Assembly (NCBI GenBank): GCA_964628185.1
Contig: CAZVLQ010000002.1
Location: 62,001-126,000 of the forward strand
Direction of reading: 5' to 3'
DNA: 64,000 bases
Origin: CAZVLQ01 sp964628185
GTDB taxonomy: Bacteria; Pseudomonadota; Zetaproteobacteria; Mariprofundales; Mariprofundaceae
Shown here: piece by piece, positions 43,442 through 52,569 of the stretch
How positions within the stretch are numbered: the stretch's first letter is position 1
Layout: each line of letters starts with the position of its first letter
The notes under the pieces: model-generated
What the model was told of the DNA's origin: nothing
Database searches by the model: none
Seen by the model: only the letters and a program-made list of their open reading frames with translations
Program-made: the position numbers and the translations under genes

Positions 43442-44719
43442 TCATGCCTGACGTGCCGCATAATACAGATAGGTTCCGGATACGAGGCATAACACGGCAT
43501 AGGCAATCGCGGTCGCCCATGCCGCCCCCGCCGCGGCATAGGCCGGAACCCAGTACAGGTTCAGTCCTACATTCACAATACCTCCCGCCGTTGCGCCGTA
43601 CAGCAATGCCCGGCTTTTACCGGTAATGAACACCACCCCTGACAGGATATAATAGAGTCCGTAAAACAGGAAGCCCAGCAGAATCACACCGATAACATCA
43701 CCGGATCCGGCATACTGGGCCGGAGCGATCAGATGCAGGACAGGGGTACGCATCATATAGAGCAGTCCCGCCAGCACAAGCAAGACCAACATGCCGGCGG
43801 CCGTGGAGAACAGGTAAAAACGCCTGGTATATGATGCCGATTCCTCCCTGTGAATGCGCAGCAGCATGGGTACCCATGCCGTATGCATCATGGTCATGCA
43901 GATGAGCATGACGGATGCATACTTGTAGCCCAGGGAATAGATGCCAACCACGCTTTCCCCATGATAAAAGTTCAGCATATAGCGATCGCTCAGATCAATC
44001 ACCCATAAAGCAACGGCGGCGGGCACCATAGGCAGGCCGAAACGCAGCAACTGGCGGGATAATTCCCCACCCCATGGCATGCGGCCAAAGGTTATGGACC
44101 AACAGGGACGAAGCGCCCACAGGGAAATGATGGAATTCGACAGTACATTAGCCAGCAGAATGCCTTTCACACCCATATGCAGACCGAGAATGAAAATCAG
44201 GTTGAACAACACCGAACTGACGGCCCCCGCCAGCCCGACCCTGAGAAAACGAACGGCCTCCTCCCGTGCCCGCAGCCAGGCAAACGCCATGGTCACCTGA
44301 AGCCCCGAGACCAAAGCCGCCAGCCAGAGCAATACCAGTGCGGGAGACCAGAATGTCCCCAGCAGTCGCTGCGGCACCGGCAGGACAATAGCAAGCCCTG
44401 TTAAACAAAGCAGCAGCAGCACGGCCGCCAGTTGCAGTCGAATGGAAAGCGCCAGTGCCTGGAGACGTTGCTGATGATCCCCGGTCTGATGATATGCGCG
44501 CAAAAACGAATTGCTCATCCCCAGTCCGCACAGCATGGAGGACAGCGAAAGATAGACATTGACCAGTTGCAGAACGCCGAACGATGCCGTGCTCAAATGA
44601 TGCACATATAGTGGAATCAGCAAAAAACCCACAAGGGCCTCGGCGCCGCCCATGATGCCGTAAAGCAGGGTCTGGTTTACCAGCGCCCTGCCATGTTTCC
44701 CGGCTTTTACTTTGAACAC
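43442..44719 (-). CDS. Wzx-like polysaccharide flippase
   Basis: A 425-residue polytopic protein with 12-14 TM segments of the MOP/polysaccharide biosynthesis transporter class, flipping lipid-linked repeat units across the inner membrane. VNQTLLYGIMGGAEALVGFLLIPLY and the next helix with STASFGVLQLVNVYLSL are the family's start pattern. The start codon is GTG at 44719. The 3' end of the upstream methyltransferase overlaps by 13 bp, so the two are coupled. It supports a Wzx-dependent surface glycan in this cluster. No wzy polymerase or wzz is recognised in the window. Confidence 0.85.
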   Translation of the reverse strand: MFKVKAGKHGRALVNQTLLYGIMGGAEALVGFLLIPLYVHHLSTASFGVLQLVNVYLSLSSMLCGLGMSNSFLRAYHQTGDHQQRLQALALSIRLQLAAVLLLLCLTGLAIVLPVPQRLLGTFWSPALVLLWLAALVSGLQVTMAFAWLRAREEAVRFLRVGLAGAVSSVLFNLIFILGLHMGVKGILLANVLSNSIISLWALRPCWSITFGRMPWGGELSRQLLRFGLPMVPAAVALWVIDLSDRYMLNFYHGESVVGIYSLGYKYASVMLICMTMMHTAWVPMLLRIHREESASYTRRFYLFSTAAGMLVLLVLAGLLYMMRTPVLHLIAPAQYAGSGDVIGVILLGFLFYGLYYILSGVVFITGKSRALLYGATAGGIVNVGLNLYWVPAYAAAGAAWATAIAYAVLCLVSGTYLYYAARQA

Positions 44720-45423
44720 AGCATGCGAAGAAAACTTTTCTCTTCATGGATTATGTCACAACGGCCGAATTTTTCCGCAAGCAATTTAATGCCGTCCGTG
44801 CCCTTTCTGACATCGAGAACAAGCCTTCCATCGTCAGAAAGGATTTCATGCGCTCTTGTCAGATATACCGATACCGGATAATGAAACCCCCACGAAATCA
44901 GGGACAAAATGAGATCCACCTTTCCATGAACATTAATCTCATTATTTTCAGTTGCTTCAAGCAGTTCTATATGATCTTCGGCGATGTCGTTCAGATGCAG
45001 AACCTTTTTGGCGATTTCAAGCGAATTGTAAAAAGCGCCTTGCTGTTTGAATCCGTAAAAAACCGTGTCTTCCGTCCTCGTTTTATCCAGAAGATAAAAA
45101 TGGTCAACCGACCGCCTGTAATGGTGATACAGAAATACATCGATCCCGGCAATGCCGCAACCAATATCCAGTATGGATTTGCATGCGTCCGGCAGAAACT
45201 CTCTGATCGTCTCAAATTCGGACCGAATGTCCGAAGCATACGCCTGCTTTATTTCATCCCGTTTCGACCGCGCTTCCATCCTGACTGCGCGTTCATAGAT
45301 CGAAAAAGGTGAAATTCTATCCATAATGCGGTAAAGCAGATTATGGTGAAAGCGGATAAGATGCGTTCGTTGAAACAGAATGAACTCCACGGCTTCATCA
45401 GGAACTGTTATTTTCTGAGTCAT
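44707..45423 (-). CDS. Class I SAM-dependent methyltransferase
   Basis: About 238 residues. SAM motif I is KSILDIGCGIAGIDVFLY, and motif IV region DLILSLISWGFHYPVSVYL follows; the N-terminal 80 residues are helical and basic. The pattern resembles methyltransferases placed in glycan clusters, but it has no close named relative. Two start codons are available (45432 and 45423); the second has better spacing to GGGG. It overlaps the flippase by 13 bp. It closes the glycan cluster at its border with recR. Confidence 0.85.
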   Translation of the reverse strand: MTQKITVPDEAVEFILFQRTHLIRFHHNLLYRIMDRISPFSIYERAVRMEARSKRDEIKQAYASDIRSEFETIREFLPDACKSILDIGCGIAGIDVFLYHHYRRSVDHFYLLDKTRTEDTVFYGFKQQGAFYNSLEIAKKVLHLNDIAEDHIELLEATENNEINVHGKVDLILSLISWGFHYPVSVYLTRAHEILSDDGRLVLDVRKGTDGIKLLAEKFGRCDIIHEEKSFLRMLCSK

Positions 45424-45537
45424 GGCATTCATTCCCCTGACCGGTGGTAATAAACTGCTGTATAATCCATCGTTGTCCTCCCCCGATATTTATCCGTTCC
45501 GCCTGGCGCCAAACCGGTGTGATACCATTTGACCATC

Positions 45538-46185
45538 TCACGGAGCGGCATCCGGTCCAGTCTCGCCCTGTCCCCGTTGTCCCTGCCACGCCACCCGCTG
45601 CTCCAGCGCCCGGGACAGGGTGTGTTCATCCAGGTATTCCAGTTCACCGCCCTCGGGGACGCCGCGGGCGATGCGCGAAATTTTCACATCCCGGGACCGG
45701 TAACGCCGTGCGATGAAATGTGCCGTTGCTTCCCCATCCACGGTGACGCTGGTTGCCAGCACCAGTTCCCGCACGCCACCCGCCGAGATGCGTGCATCCA
45801 GCGAAGCCAGCCACAACTGCCCGGGGCCAATACCATCCACCGGACTCAGGCGGCCGTGCAGTACGTGATAGCCACCGGAAAAATGGCCGCTCCGTTCCAG
45901 CATCAGGACATCCACCGGCTGCTCCACGACACAAATCAGGCCCGTATCGCGCCGGGCGTCATCACAGATGGCGCAGCGGCTCTGTTCCGCGAAACAACCG
46001 CAGCGATCACAGAAAGTGACGGACTTGTGTAAATCGTCCAGTGCCAGCGCTATCTGCTCCACGTCCGCTGAGGGTCTTTCCAGCAGGTTCAGGCCCAGCC
46101 GAAGCGCGGTCTTGGGACCAATGCCCGGCAGGCCGGAAAGCGTTTCCACGACCCGAGCCAGCGCCGCGGGCATGCCGGGGAACAT
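45538..46185 (-). CDS. recR: Recombination protein RecR
   Basis: Recombination mediator that, with RecF/RecO, loads RecA on gapped DNA. About 215 residues. The N-terminal HhH region has LSGLPGIGPKTALRLGLNLL. The C4 zinc finger CDRCGCFAEQSRCAIC is at about 63-78, and the Toprim domain starts at ICVVEQPVDVLMLE. Starts are possible at 46206 (GTG) and 46185 (ATG); the ATG is preferred by comparison with RecR length. It is part of the standard dnaX-ybaB-recR order on the - strand, 37 bp after ybaB. Confidence 0.95.
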   Translation of the reverse strand: MFPGMPAALARVVETLSGLPGIGPKTALRLGLNLLERPSADVEQIALALDDLHKSVTFCDRCGCFAEQSRCAICDDARRDTGLICVVEQPVDVLMLERSGHFSGGYHVLHGRLSPVDGIGPGQLWLASLDARISAGGVRELVLATSVTVDGEATAHFIARRYRSRDVKISRIARGVPEGGELEYLDEHTLSRALEQRVAWQGQRGQGETGPDAAP

Positions 46186-46222
46186 GTCAGCGGGCCTGTT
46201 CACCACAGGTGATTTTGTCCAT

Positions 46223-46537
46223 TCAAAGCGAAAAACCGGGTGGCAGAGGCATGCCTCCGAGCAAATCCTTCTGCTTCTGTTTTATAGCGTCATCCGCTGA
46301 TTGCAGGGCCGCATTTATGGCGGCAGTCACCAGATCTTCCAGCAGCGCCTTGTCCCGTTCAGCCCAGAGAGTGGAATCGATTTCAACCTTGCGCACCACG
46401 CGATCCCCACCCAGGGTCACCCGCACCATGCCTCCCCCGGCCTCGCCATGCACTTCCATGCCTACCAGTTCCTCCTGCATTTTCTGCATACCTTCCTGCA
46501 TTTTTCGAGCCTGCTGCATAATTTTTCCAATATTCAT
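46223..46537 (-). CDS. ybaB: YbaB/EbfC nucleoid-associated protein
   Basis: A 104-residue dimeric DNA-binding protein of the YbaB/EbfC family. The N-terminus MNIGKIMQQARKMQEGMQKMQ is the coiled-coil part. GEAGGGMVRVTLGGDRVVRKVEID is the beta domain, and LEDLVTAAINAAL the C-terminal helix. The ATG overlaps the dnaX stop by 4 bp, so it is translated with dnaX; recR follows. The order dnaX-ybaB-recR is conserved over most of Proteobacteria. Confidence 0.95.
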   Translation of the reverse strand: MNIGKIMQQARKMQEGMQKMQEELVGMEVHGEAGGGMVRVTLGGDRVVRKVEIDSTLWAERDKALLEDLVTAAINAALQSADDAIKQKQKDLLGGMPLPPGFSL

Positions 46538-48207
46538 GGCTCATCCTCCGGTGTTGTTTCCGTATCGGCGGCCGCGCCCGGCGGATGGACGCACTCGACC
46601 CTGGCGCCGAACCTGTGTATCAGCGCCTGCACATGCGGATCATCGCACGCAGCCTGCTCCAGCTGCTGCTGTCGGGCGGCTGCCTCCCGCTCACGCAACT
46701 GCGACAACGTTTCACCGTCCTTTCCATCCCTTGGCTCCCAGTGCACCTCGCGACCCAGCCATTCGGCGAACGCCATCCGTTCCGCCACCGCAATAGCCCG
46801 TTCCTGATGTTTGTCCAGGGCCACCCTGACCTTTTCATCAAAATCCAGACACAGCACATGTTCCAGCATGGCGGCTATGCCCGCGCGCACCCCGGCATAG
46901 GCTTCAACCGCCTCCTCCCAGTTACCGCAATAACGCCCCGGCGCTTCATTCAGGGCGCTGGCAATTAGCTCGGGCGTTTTTTCCACCTCCTTCCCGACAT
47001 GCACCGAGGCGGGCTGAGGACAGACTTTTTCGGACGAAGCCGGCGCCGAAGGTATGGGATTCCCTCCCCCGGACGGAGCAGGGACATCCACTCCCGCCGC
47101 CGGGGTCTTGCGGGGTGGATACAGGACATGCAGGCCGGTGAGACGCAGGACAAGCATTTCCGCGCCGCGCCGCTCGTCCACAAGGTCCAGATCACGCAGG
47201 CCGTGCAGCAGTACCTGATACCGTACATCCAGACTCCGGGCATCCCAGCAGCCGACCCGATCCGCCAGCCACTGGCACCGTTCCTCACCGGACTCGTCCT
47301 CCAGCAATCTCTCATCCACCATCAGGCAGGCCAGTTCATGCCAGAGATTAACCAGATTGATCAATATGGTACGGGGTGCATATCCACTCTCCGCCGACGT
47401 CCGCAATACTTCCACGGCCTGCCGGGAATCACCGCTGAAAATCGCATCGGACAACCGGCGCACCGCACTCGGGGCGGCCAGTCCGAGGGCTTTGAGCACA
47501 TCCGCCTCGGTCAGGGCCGCGCCGGCATAGGCCAGCACCCGCTCGGTAAGACTCAGGGCGTCGCGTACGCTGCCGTCCGCCGCCCGGGCGATCTCGTGCA
47601 CGGCGCCCGCCTCATAAGCGATCTTTTCTTCATCCAGCACATGCGCCAGATAGTGGCGGATTTCATCCGTGCCGAGACGCCGCAGATCAAAGCGCTGACA
47701 GCGGGAGCGCACGGTAACGGGTAACTTCTCCACCTCGGTCGTAGCCAGGATAAACAGCACGCGCTCCGGCGGCTCTTCCAGCGTCTTGAGCAGGGCATTG
47801 AAGGCACTCTTGGAAAGCATATGGGCTTCATCAATGATATAAACCTTGCGCGCCAACCCGGTCGGCGGGTAGCGCACGGAATCCAGAATTTCCCGGATAT
47901 CATCCACACCCGTATGGCTTGCAGCGTCCATCTCCTGGACATCGAGATTATTGCCGTGACTGATTGAGGCGCATGCCTCGCATTTACCGCATGGTTCTCC
48001 ATCCACGGGGTGCTCGCAATTCACCACCATGGCCAGCAGGCGGGCAATCGTTGTTTTGCCCACGCCGCGGATGCCGGAAAGAAGGTAGGCATGGGCCATC
48101 TGGCCCGTTTTCATGGCGTTCTGAAGCGTCCGCACGACAACGTCCTGCCCGACAAGATCGGAAAACTGCCGTGGCCGCCAGCGTCGCGCCAAGACCAGAT
48201 AATTCAT
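46534..48207 (-). CDS. dnaX: DNA polymerase III subunit gamma/tau
   Basis: Clamp-loader ATPase subunit of the replicative polymerase, 557 residues. The start YLVLARRWRPRQFSDLVGQD is the universal DnaX opening. Walker A is GIRGVGKTTIARLL, the zinc ligands lie in CEHPVDGEPCGKCEAC, and Walker B (DEAHML) with the SRC sensor motif follows. A C-terminal tau-like part (residues about 400-550) is present in frame. The only long A-run in the gene (about 46978-46983) is not phased as an X XXY YYZ slippery heptamer, so no programmed frameshift to make gamma is supported. ybaB and recR follow. Confidence 0.96.
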   Translation of the reverse strand: MNYLVLARRWRPRQFSDLVGQDVVVRTLQNAMKTGQMAHAYLLSGIRGVGKTTIARLLAMVVNCEHPVDGEPCGKCEACASISHGNNLDVQEMDAASHTGVDDIREILDSVRYPPTGLARKVYIIDEAHMLSKSAFNALLKTLEEPPERVLFILATTEVEKLPVTVRSRCQRFDLRRLGTDEIRHYLAHVLDEEKIAYEAGAVHEIARAADGSVRDALSLTERVLAYAGAALTEADVLKALGLAAPSAVRRLSDAIFSGDSRQAVEVLRTSAESGYAPRTILINLVNLWHELACLMVDERLLEDESGEERCQWLADRVGCWDARSLDVRYQVLLHGLRDLDLVDERRGAEMLVLRLTGLHVLYPPRKTPAAGVDVPAPSGGGNPIPSAPASSEKVCPQPASVHVGKEVEKTPELIASALNEAPGRYCGNWEEAVEAYAGVRAGIAAMLEHVLCLDFDEKVRVALDKHQERAIAVAERMAFAEWLGREVHWEPRDGKDGETLSQLREREAAARQQQLEQAACDDPHVQALIHRFGARVECVHPPGAAADTETTPEDEP

Positions 48208-48353
48208 ACCCGTCACTTTACGGATGTGCACCGACTTTGCAAAACAAACCCATGAATCATGCGGGCCAAGTTGACATCGGCGTATCTCTGGTGTAGCAAC
48301 CAGCCATTGCTGTTGATGGCAATTCTGTTACCCAACAAACCATCATTGTTCGA

Positions 48354-49910
48354 ATGACCAAATTAATAATCATTTCTCGGAGTGTAGATACCGTGTCATC
48401 CAAAATTTCTGACGTAAGCCCGCAATCCATGGATGCGGAAAATGAAATCGTGACTCAGCAGAGCCCCGGCCGCAACAGGCTGCGCAAGACGGAAGCATCC
48501 GAGGAAATGAAGCATGCCGGCCAGGAATCCACCGAGACTCACCCGCCGCTTCGCGGACACGGAAACCGGGGGCGGCGCAGAAACGGTGATGCGAAAGGGC
48601 GACACCGGAAAAACGGGCCGATTGAAGAACCCGTCTCCGACGAGGCCAAGGGCGTACAGATGAATCTGCGCGAAGTAGCCCAGATGGAACCGCAGGCATT
48701 GCTGACACTGGCCGATTCACTGGGCCTGGAGAATGCCGCCGGCATGCGCAAGGCCGAGCAGGTATTCGCCATTTTAAAGGCGCATGCCATGCGAAGCGGA
48801 ACGCTTTATAGCGAAGGCGTTCTCGAAATCCTTCCCGACGGCTTTGGATTCCTTCGTTCCCAGGAAGCAAATTATCTGGCGGGGCCGGATGATGTCTACG
48901 TTTCCCACAACCTGGTGCGCCGTTATTCCCTGCGCAAGGGAGACACCGTGGCGGGTGAAATCAAGGCGCCGCGCGACGGAGAACGCTATTTTGCGCTGAA
49001 AACAATCGATTCCATTAACGGCGAAGATCCAAGGGTCGCCAAGACCAAGGTGCTGTTTGACAATCTGACCCCCCTGTATCCCGACAAGCGGCTGACCCTG
49101 GAGGTGGAAGGCTCGAAGGATATCACCGGCCGGGTTATTGATATCGTGGCTCCGATTGGAAAGGGGCAACGGGGGTTGCTGGTGGCGCCGCCGCGAACCG
49201 GCAAAACTATGATGATGCAGTCCATCGCCCATTCCATCGAAGCAAATCATCCGGAGGTGGTCCTGATGGTGCTGCTGATTGATGAGCGCCCGGAAGAGGT
49301 GACGGACATGAAGCGATCGGTCAAGGGCGAGGTGGTTTCCTCAACCTTCGACGAACCCGCCCAGCGGCATGTGCAGGTGGCTGAAATGGTCATAGAAAAG
49401 GCCAAACGACTGGTAGAACACGGCAGGGATGTGGTCATTCTGCTTGATTCCATTACCCGCCTTGCCCGCGCCTACAATACCGTGGTGCCGTCCTCGGGCA
49501 AGATTCTTTCCGGTGGCGTGGATTCCAATGCCCTGCACCGCCCCAAGCGCTTCTTCGGCGCGGCCCGCAATATCGAGGGCGGTGGCTCACTCACGATTAT
49601 CGCCACGGCGCTGGTGGATACCGGCAGCAAGATGGATGAGGTTATTTTCGAGGAGTTCAAGGGAACCGGCAATATGGAAATCAAGCTGGATCGCAAGCTC
49701 GTGGACAAACGTGTGTTTCCTGCCATTGATATTGCGCCTTCAGGCACCCGCAAGGAAGAGCTGCTCACGAACCGCGAGATACTCCAGAAAATTTGGATTC
49801 TGCGTAAAATCCTTTCTCCGATGGGCACGGTGGATGCCATGGAGTTCCTGCTCGACAAACTGCGTCAGGCCAGGTGCAATGCTGAATTCTTCGAGAAAAT
49901 GAACCAGTAA
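48354..49910 (+). CDS. rho: Transcription termination factor Rho with long basic N-terminal extension
   Basis: Hexameric RNA helicase for factor-dependent termination, 518 residues (E. coli 419). The Rho N-terminal domain proper starts at [14 protein letters not shown], residue 103. Before it lies a low-complexity, hydrophilic tail with an Arg/Gly-rich stretch (about 68-88). RNP1 is DGFGFLRS, Walker A is [11 protein letters not shown], and Walker B lies in [25 protein letters not shown] replaces the PPKAGKT of E. coli. A GTG at 48393 with GGAG upstream is an alternative start, giving 505 residues. It is divergent from dnaX and end-to-end with the phosphatase gene. Confidence 0.96.
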   Translation: MTKLIIISRSVDTVSSKISDVSPQSMDAENEIVTQQSPGRNRLRKTEASEEMKHAGQESTETHPPLRGHGNRGRRRNGDAKGRHRKNGPIEEPVSDEAKGVQMNLREVAQMEPQALLTLADSLGLENAAGMRKAEQVFAILKAHAMRSGTLYSEGVLEILPDGFGFLRSQEANYLAGPDDVYVSHNLVRRYSLRKGDTVAGEIKAPRDGERYFALKTIDSINGEDPRVAKTKVLFDNLTPLYPDKRLTLEVEGSKDITGRVIDIVAPIGKGQRGLLVAPPRTGKTMMMQSIAHSIEANHPEVVLMVLLIDERPEEVTDMKRSVKGEVVSSTFDEPAQRHVQVAEMVIEKAKRLVEHGRDVVILLDSITRLARAYNTVVPSSGKILSGGVDSNALHRPKRFFGAARNIEGGGSLTIIATALVDTGSKMDEVIFEEFKGTGNMEIKLDRKLVDKRVFPAIDIAPSGTRKEELLTNREILQKIWILRKILSPMGTVDAMEFLLDKLRQARCNAEFFEKMNQ

Positions 49911-50399
49911 TCAGTTGTTGGCGTCAAGATAGTCGAGCAGTAAATCGGCATTTTTCATAAGTATGGCGTAAATACGATCAAAGCCGTGTTCGCCTTCATA
50001 ATAGGGATCGGGAACATCCGCCGGAGCCGCCCCCGCTGATTCAAACTGCCGCATCATCAGCACGCGGCTTTTTCGAGCGCCCATGGCCAGCAGATCCGAT
50101 CTGTTTCCTGCGTCCATAACCACGAACCAGTGCCAGTTCCTGATGTCCGATGTGATAAGCTGGCAGGCATGGTGCGAACTTAAATCCAGGCCATGCTTTC
50201 TGGCGGTCAGGACCGATCGAATATCCGCACCGCTTCCGACATGCCAGTCGCCCGTCCCCGCCGATGCAAAGCGAAAACGCCTGTCCATTCCCCGTTCCCG
50301 CGCCCGCTGATGAACAATAGCCTCGGCCAGAGGTGAACGACAAATATTCCCCAGGCAAACAAAAAGAACACGGATTTTGTCCTGCCCTTCAGAGTGCAT
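49911..50399 (-). CDS. Low-molecular-weight protein-tyrosine-phosphatase
   Basis: A 162-residue cytosolic phosphatase. The P-loop VLFVCLGNICRSPLAEAIV contains C(X)5R(S), with the nucleophilic Cys at about residue 15. The general acid Asp is in VPDPYYEG near the C-terminus. In other bacteria such enzymes dephosphorylate exopolysaccharide tyrosine kinases (Wzb type); here no BY-kinase is seen in the window. It overlaps tsaB by 11 bp and converges with rho with no gap, so there is no space for a terminator. Confidence 0.93.
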   Translation of the reverse strand: MHSEGQDKIRVLFVCLGNICRSPLAEAIVHQRARERGMDRRFRFASAGTGDWHVGSGADIRSVLTARKHGLDLSSHHACQLITSDIRNWHWFVVMDAGNRSDLLAMGARKSRVLMMRQFESAGAAPADVPDPYYEGEHGFDRIYAILMKNADLLLDYLDANN

Positions 50400-51039
50400 T
50401 TCGTTCCGCCTGGGAAGGATGTAAATATGCAGGCGCCGGATATCGGCCGTTCCGGCCCCGTCTGTCCGCCTTCCACAGGCGCTTACGAACCATCTCCGCC
50501 AGTGCCTCCGGCCGCTGTTGAACAGACGGCAAACGCCGCCACCCGTGCATTTCCACCGGGGGTTCCGTTAGCGCAATATAGGTGGCCGGTGGCATGCGCC
50601 GAATATCATTCCAACTGCGGCGGCAATCACCTTGCAGTGCCCTGCCCGCCTGAAACCGGCCGATATATGCATCACCCGAGCGGGCATCCTCCAGCACCCA
50701 TACCGGCGCTTCCGAGCCGCTTTGCCGTGCAGTAATGGCGAGGGAGGAAATGGCGTGCAAGGGAAGGCCATGGCCGGCATTGATCCCGGCCATGATGGCC
50801 GCTGTCACCCGCAACCCCGTAAAGGAACCGGGACCTGCGCCCAGCACCAGCAATTGCAGTGCATGCCAATCCAGTCCCGCATCCATAAGCAGGGCTTCCA
50901 GCATGGGAAGAATGGATTGCGAGTGCGGGATATCCGTACAGCCTGAAGCGCAAAAGCACTCGCCATCCCGCCGGACAATGCAGGCGCAGGCGGAACCGAA
51001 TGCAGCGTCAAGCGCCAGGGTGTGCAGCGTACTCCTCAC
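50389..51039 (-). CDS. tsaB: tRNA threonylcarbamoyladenosine biosynthesis protein TsaB
   Basis: Partner of TsaD in making t6A37 of ANN-decoding tRNAs, 216 residues. LALDAAFGSACACIVRRDG is the ASKHA start, and LVLGAGPGSFTGLRVTAAIMAG is the TsaB hallmark. Conserved D-A and S-Q-x-L-L-P segments (HSQSILPMLEALL) are also present. The start is a GTG at 51039. Just before it (51046-51043) begins the TTAA target repeat of the 244-bp element. The original RBS (AGGAAG), now at 51296-51301, would be 7 bp upstream of the GTG if the element were removed. The gene therefore seems to use an element-derived or weak RBS. Confidence 0.93.
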   Translation of the reverse strand: MRSTLHTLALDAAFGSACACIVRRDGECFCASGCTDIPHSQSILPMLEALLMDAGLDWHALQLLVLGAGPGSFTGLRVTAAIMAGINAGHGLPLHAISSLAITARQSGSEAPVWVLEDARSGDAYIGRFQAGRALQGDCRRSWNDIRRMPPATYIALTEPPVEMHGWRRLPSVQQRPEALAEMVRKRLWKADRRGRNGRYPAPAYLHPSQAERNAL

Positions 51040-51046
51040 CCTTTAA

Positions 51047-51290
51047 CCCGTATATTGCATGAAGGATTCGGAATTCAGGCTTGAGCAGGCCTGGCCGGCT
51101 GGTTGATCGGGTGACAAAGCATAGCCGTAGCTATGGTTTGAGGCCGAGCGGCCTGGATGCCGAGCCTGATCGGGTCTGAAACCGGACAGGACAAGGTGTA
51201 ACCACGGATAAGGTGGCCTGGTTCTGTGTAGGCCATTGATATAATGTAATATCCTGTCCATCAGATGTCCGCCTTCATGCAATATGCGGG
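51047..51290. mobile_element. 244-bp MITE-like element, copy 2
   Basis: Same length as copy 1 (721-964) and about 93% identical, with the same ends: CCCGTATATTGCATGAAGG on the left and the complement (CTTCATGCAATATGCGGG) on the right, about 18 of 19 positions paired. TTAA is repeated at 51043-51046 and 51291-51294, a 4-bp target duplication. It lies between ccsA and tsaB, both on the - strand, in what was a short space of about 30 bp. It carries no gene. It would have moved in trans with an IS that is not in the window. Confidence 0.88.
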
Positions 51291-51314
51291 TTAACTTCCT
51301 GCGAAGCCATTTCA

Positions 51315-52553
51315 TTATGACAGACGGCCATAGGAATGCAGGCCGGACAGGTACATATTCACGCCCAGAAAGCAGAACAGGGTCACAAAGAAGCCCACGA
51401 CCGTCCACCAGGCCAGCGAGCGGCCCTGCCAGCCATGCGATACACGTACATGCAGGTAGGCGCCATAGGTCAGCCATACAATCAGGGCCCATGTTTCCTT
51501 GGGGTCCCAGGACCAGTAGCCGCCCCATGCCTCCGCCGCCCATGCCGCGCCAAGAATCGTAGCCAGCGTAAAGGCCGGAAAGCCGATCGCGACAGCCTTG
51601 TAGGCCAACTGGTCAAGCTGGTCCAGTGTGGGGAAAATCTCCAGCAGTCGTGAATTACCGCCCTTTCGTTCAAGACGATCACGCACGAGCCAGGCCATGC
51701 CGGCGGCGCAGGCGACGGCGAATGAACCGTAGCCTATGAAATTCATTGGTACGTGGATCTTCATCCAGTAGGATTGCAATGCCGGAACCAGCGGCTTGAT
51801 TTCCGCATGACCGTGCGCCGAAAGCCAGATACCGAAAAATACGCCCGCGGCGACAAGACTCATGACAAACGCACCCATGGCGCGGGCATGGTAGCGCCGT
51901 TCCAGCGCCAGGTAGATGACGGTGGTAATGCAGAACAGAAGAATGAATACTTCATACAGATTGGAAACAGGCGCATGTCCGACATCCGGACTGATCAGAT
52001 AGGATTCATACCAGCGAAGCAAAAGCGCTGAGCCGCCTGCGTATATTCCCGTCCAGGCGCTCGCCGTGGCCATTCGCCCGATAAAGGATTCCGGTGCGAA
52101 CAGATGGGTAATATAAAGCAGCGCCGAGATCAGAAACAGGATATTCATGGCCATGATAATACGGCCGGAAACCAGGTTGGACTGGTCTGCGTAGGAAATC
52201 AGCGCCTGGCCCGGCTCGAAATACGCCATCATCGCCGTCAGCACGATCATCAACAAGGCGCCGTCCAGCCAGCCAAGCAGATTGGATGCCAGCTTTGCCT
52301 TCACCATCAAAGGCCTGGCCATTCCCAGCGCCAGTCCGGATGCCACGCCCGCCAGTGCGCCGACCCCGTACCAGCCGAAAGCGGCGGGAGCAAGAAAATA
52401 CAGCAGCCCGGCGTCATCATACCCGGCCGGGCCGTACAGGGCATAGGCGGTGGCGCCCATGACGGCGCCCAGATAAGTACAAAAGCGGGCAAAGCCCGGC
52501 AGACCCCGGTTCATGCTCTGAAAAGTCATACGTGGTGCAGTCAATGTCGTCAT
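51315..52553 (-). CDS. ccsA: Cytochrome c biogenesis protein CcsA/CcsB (system II heme handling)
   Basis: A 412-residue polytopic inner-membrane protein of the system II cytochrome c maturation pathway, delivering heme to apocytochrome with ResB. About 8-10 TM helices. The WWD domain WGGYWSWDPKETWALIVW is at about 330-350, flanked by conserved histidines (MKIHVPMNFIG and HVRVSHGW) for heme ligation. The ATG at 52553 follows AGGAGACAGG. It is 16 bp from resB on the same strand. The downstream gap once held only a short leader to tsaB and now holds the element. Confidence 0.95.
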   Translation of the reverse strand: MTTLTAPRMTFQSMNRGLPGFARFCTYLGAVMGATAYALYGPAGYDDAGLLYFLAPAAFGWYGVGALAGVASGLALGMARPLMVKAKLASNLLGWLDGALLMIVLTAMMAYFEPGQALISYADQSNLVSGRIIMAMNILFLISALLYITHLFAPESFIGRMATASAWTGIYAGGSALLLRWYESYLISPDVGHAPVSNLYEVFILLFCITTVIYLALERRYHARAMGAFVMSLVAAGVFFGIWLSAHGHAEIKPLVPALQSYWMKIHVPMNFIGYGSFAVACAAGMAWLVRDRLERKGGNSRLLEIFPTLDQLDQLAYKAVAIGFPAFTLATILGAAWAAEAWGGYWSWDPKETWALIVWLTYGAYLHVRVSHGWQGRSLAWWTVVGFFVTLFCFLGVNMYLSGLHSYGRLS

Positions 52554-52569
52554 ATCCTGTCTCCTTTGA

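Noticed and set aside
46970..46990. Programmed -1 frameshift site in dnaX
   Set aside because: The A-run at about 46978-46983 is phased GAA AAA ACG, which does not form X XXY YYZ. No following hairpin was seen.
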